Below are positions 61,842 to 64,000 of a stretch of 64,000 bases of DNA, piece by piece. The first letter of the stretch is position 1. Every line of letters begins with the position of its first letter. The notes beneath the pieces are model-generated. The model made no database searches and was not told where the DNA came from. It saw only the letters and a program-made list of their open reading frames with translations. The DNA comes from Alteribacter populi (GTDB taxonomy: Bacteria > Bacillota > Bacilli > Bacillales > Salisediminibacteriaceae), in the NCBI RefSeq assembly GCF_002352765.1, contig NZ_KZ293963.1, positions 580,368 through 644,367 of the forward strand. The letters run 5' to 3'. The position numbers and the translations under genes were made by a program.

Positions 61842-63641
61842 ATGAGTCATATCATTTACTTTTTAAAACAGATTCACTCTTATGCTGGTAAGATCCTCTA
61901 CTTTAACCTGCTAGCGATGGCAGGGATTAGTTTACTTGAGGGGGTGGGAATCCTTTTATTAATTCCGATGATTAGTATGACTGGAATCGTGAATCTGGAT
62001 GCAGGGGGAACACCGGTTTCTGGTTTGTTTGATTTTCTGCAAAGCATTCCTGCTTCTGTAGGATTACCCGTAATTCTAGGTATTTATGTTTTAATCGTTG
62101 TGGGTCAAAATCTTCTCCAACGGCAAATTACAATTCGTAATGCTAAGATTCAACATGGGTTCTTCCGTCACATGAGGGTCGAAACTTATGAATCGTTGCT
62201 CCATTCAGATTGGAATTTTTTCATTAAAAATAGAAAGTCTGATCTCATTAACATACTAACCTCTGAAATTGCTAAAGCAAGTGCTGGCACTCATTCCTTT
62301 CTACAATTTATCACTTCGTTAATTTTTACGATTATTCAAATAGGTCTCGCGTTTTGGCTTTCTCCAAGTATTACAGTTTTCGTTTTACTTTCAGGATTAA
62401 TTCTTATCTTTTTTTCACGTAATTTCCTTAAACGGTCTCTTGCACTGGGAAACCGTAATTTCACGTTAGGGAAAACCTATCTTGCCGGTATCACAGATCA
62501 AATAAATGGGATTAAAGATATCAAAAGTAATACATTGGAAAGGTCAAGAATGGACTGGTACCGTAAAGTAACGACGAGTATAGAAAATGAGCAGGTTGAA
62601 TTTACTAAATTAAAAACCATCTCACAAATGTATTATAAAATTGCTTCTGCTGTATTAATTGCGGTTTTCATATTTATTGCTGTCAACTTATTTAATGCCC
62701 AGGCAGGTCAACTCATGTTAATCATCGTAATCTTTTCAAGGCTATGGCCAAAAGTAACCGGTATACAAGGGTCTATGGAGCAAATAGCGACAACGATTCC
62801 GGCGTTTAAAGCTGTAAAGGCCCTGCAATATGAATGTGCAAATGCAAAGGAATTTGGAGGTAGTGAAGATCTTTCGAATGTAGAGCCTGTTCAGATTCAT
62901 CAGGGGATTGAATGTGAGAAAGTGAGTTTTCGGTACAATAAAAATGAACCTACTTACGCTCTGAAAAATATTGATGCTTTTATCCCAACAAACCAAATGA
63001 CAGCGATTGTGGGGCGTTCAGGTGCTGGAAAAAGTACGATGATTGACTTATTTATGGGATTAAATCAACCGGAAGAAGGTAGGATCCTTATCGATGGGGC
63101 TCCTCTAACAACCGAGAATTTACTCCCTTTAAGAAGAGCAATAAGTTATGTACCACAAGATCCATTTCTTTTTAACGAAACGATTAGAGAAAATATGCAA
63201 TTGATTGAGCCGAATGCTACAGAGGAACAAATTTGGGATGCCTTAAAGTTTTCTTCAGCAGCAGAATTCGTAAGTAAACTTTCAGATGGGCTTGATACCC
63301 TAATTGGTGACCGGGGAATTAGACTTTCTGGAGGAGAGCGTCAACGGCTAGTTTTAGCACGAGCAATTTTAAGAAACCCTTCGATCCTTGTGTTAGATGA
63401 GGCCACGAGTGCCTTGGATTCTGAAAACGAGAAGAAAATCCAGGAAGCAATTGACCGATTAAAAGGTAGAATGACGATCATTGTGATAGCTCACCGGTTA
63501 TCTACTATAAAAAATGCAGATCAGGTCATTGTACTTGATGAAGGGCAAATCATTCAAAACGGCGAATTCGGGCAACTTGCCAATGAAAAAACGAGTGTGT
63601 TTAGCAATTTGCTTAGAAATCAAATGAAAGCTACTTTATAG
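61842..63641 (+). CDS. ABC transporter D, lasso peptide exporter
   Basis: A 599-residue half-transporter: six membrane helices in the first ~320 residues, then Walker A GRSGAGKSTM, signature RLSGGERQR and Walker B ILVLDEATSALD. It lacks the C39 peptidase domain of lantibiotic exporters, as expected when B2 removes the leader. Exports the mature lasso peptides and normally gives self-protection. ATG 61,842 is preceded by AGGGGGG. Last gene of the cluster, followed by a terminator. Confidence 0.9.
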   Translation: MSHIIYFLKQIHSYAGKILYFNLLAMAGISLLEGVGILLLIPMISMTGIVNLDAGGTPVSGLFDFLQSIPASVGLPVILGIYVLIVVGQNLLQRQITIRNAKIQHGFFRHMRVETYESLLHSDWNFFIKNRKSDLINILTSEIAKASAGTHSFLQFITSLIFTIIQIGLAFWLSPSITVFVLLSGLILIFFSRNFLKRSLALGNRNFTLGKTYLAGITDQINGIKDIKSNTLERSRMDWYRKVTTSIENEQVEFTKLKTISQMYYKIASAVLIAVFIFIAVNLFNAQAGQLMLIIVIFSRLWPKVTGIQGSMEQIATTIPAFKAVKALQYECANAKEFGGSEDLSNVEPVQIHQGIECEKVSFRYNKNEPTYALKNIDAFIPTNQMTAIVGRSGAGKSTMIDLFMGLNQPEEGRILIDGAPLTTENLLPLRRAISYVPQDPFLFNETIRENMQLIEPNATEEQIWDALKFSSAAEFVSKLSDGLDTLIGDRGIRLSGGERQRLVLARAILRNPSILVLDEATSALDSENEKKIQEAIDRLKGRMTIIVIAHRLSTIKNADQVIVLDEGQIIQNGEFGQLANEKTSVFSNLLRNQMKATL

Positions 63642-63665
63642 CACTCACTTCTTATGAGTGTTTTT
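63642..63665 (+). terminator. Rho-independent terminator of the lasso operon
   Basis: CACTCA pairs with TGAGTG, followed by TTTTT, directly after the exporter stop. Confidence 0.75.
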
Positions 63666-63687
63666 AAAACAATTGGAGCGATAGGTT

Positions 63688-64000
63688 ATGAAAATATTAG
63701 GAGGTAAGTTTTTGCTAATAATTGCTTTTTTTTTTGCTTGTTGGTCTCGTTGTCTTTACCGTCTGGGACAACAACCGGATTAAAGTAGTAGTTCAAGACA
63801 TTACTTTAAATCAATTAACTGAGACCGATACGGAATTTACCATTCTCCAAATTACAGATTTGCATGAAAAAGAATTTGGACAGAATCAACAAAGATTGAT
63901 CAATGAAATTAATTCAATTGAATATGATGCGATTGTTTTTACAGGAGACATGTTGGACAGTACGGGGAGTACAAACTACGCTCCTTTTTACACTCTTATT
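63688..64000 (+). pseudogene. Metallophosphoesterase, frameshifted at a T10 tract, 3' partial
   Basis: The ATG at 63,688 opens a membrane-anchor sequence MKILGGKFLLIIAFFF. A run of ten T (63,726-63,735) then shifts the frame, which stops soon after. In the next frame the protein continues (LLVGLVVFTVWDNN...) and shows ILQITDLHEKEFG and IVFTGDMLDS, the metal-binding motifs of the YkuE-type calcineurin-like phosphoesterases. With nine T the gene would be intact. The gene runs out of the window. It is either phase-variable, a fresh pseudogene, or a homopolymer sequencing error. Confidence 0.75.

Noticed and set aside
1..64000. CRISPR array, tRNA, rRNA or insertion-sequence transposase
   Set aside because: No regularly spaced repeats, cloverleaf-like sequences, rRNA segments or transposase-like ORFs were seen.

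Overview
The window comes from a low-GC Gram-positive bacterium of the Bacillaceae. The evidence is the strong AGGAGG ribosome binding sites, the DynA-type double dynamin, CvfB/YitL, an MhqR-type regulator with its typical palindrome, and an epsA-to-epsN exopolysaccharide operon of Bacillus type with GTTCTTT (SinR-type) boxes. I do not claim a genus. There are no rRNA, tRNA or CRISPR features and no insertion sequence transposase.

Bases 1-28,500 are mostly ordinary chromosomal genes in short units: a two-headed dynamin (5' end outside the window), a DUF2515-like protein, an arginine deiminase-fold hydrolase, CvfB with an M50-like membrane protein, YitT and AbrB-type membrane proteins, an M20 peptidase, a Rieske-domain protein, a DUF3900-like protein, a frameshifted glycine-betaine-type binding protein, a secreted LVIVD protein, a CAP-domain lipoprotein, a hydratase and a diheme cytochrome c. 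They also include a quinone/electrophile-response unit (MhqR-like regulator, DoxX, WrbA), a metallo-beta-lactamase-fold hydrolase and small VOC and GyrI-like proteins. Two kinds of small dispersed repeat and three decayed gene fragments lie in the gaps.

Bases 28,690-51,150 hold a large exopolysaccharide cluster. It starts with a TTGACA-N17-TAAAAT promoter whose spacer is filled by a GTTCTTTATTAAGAAC palindrome. Next come epsA, epsB, a probable EAR antitermination RNA, epsC, galU, epsD/F-like glycosyltransferases, epsG, epsL, epsM and epsN. A more AT-rich block of variable glycosyltransferases follows, with a pyruvyltransferase, a PglK-like ABC flippase, an APH-fold kinase and galE. An orphan 928-residue beta-helix tailspike-like protein follows on the opposite strand.

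Bases 54,217-63,641 are the most interesting part: a paeninodin-type lasso peptide cluster with two cyclase-precursor pairs (C1-A1 and C2-A2). They share one set of maturation genes: HPr-kinase-like tailoring kinase, PqqD-like leader-binding protein, transglutaminase-like peptidase, nucleotidyltransferase-family protein and ABC exporter. Neither precursor gene is long enough to stand out as an ORF. One core peptide predicts an unusual seven-residue ring. The other would begin with Asn and carry two Cys. Both end in Ser, the expected target of the kinase. The same GTTCTTT palindromes that precede epsA precede both cyclase genes, so the lasso peptides appear to be wired into the biofilm-matrix switch. 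The window ends in a metallophosphoesterase gene disrupted at a T10 tract.
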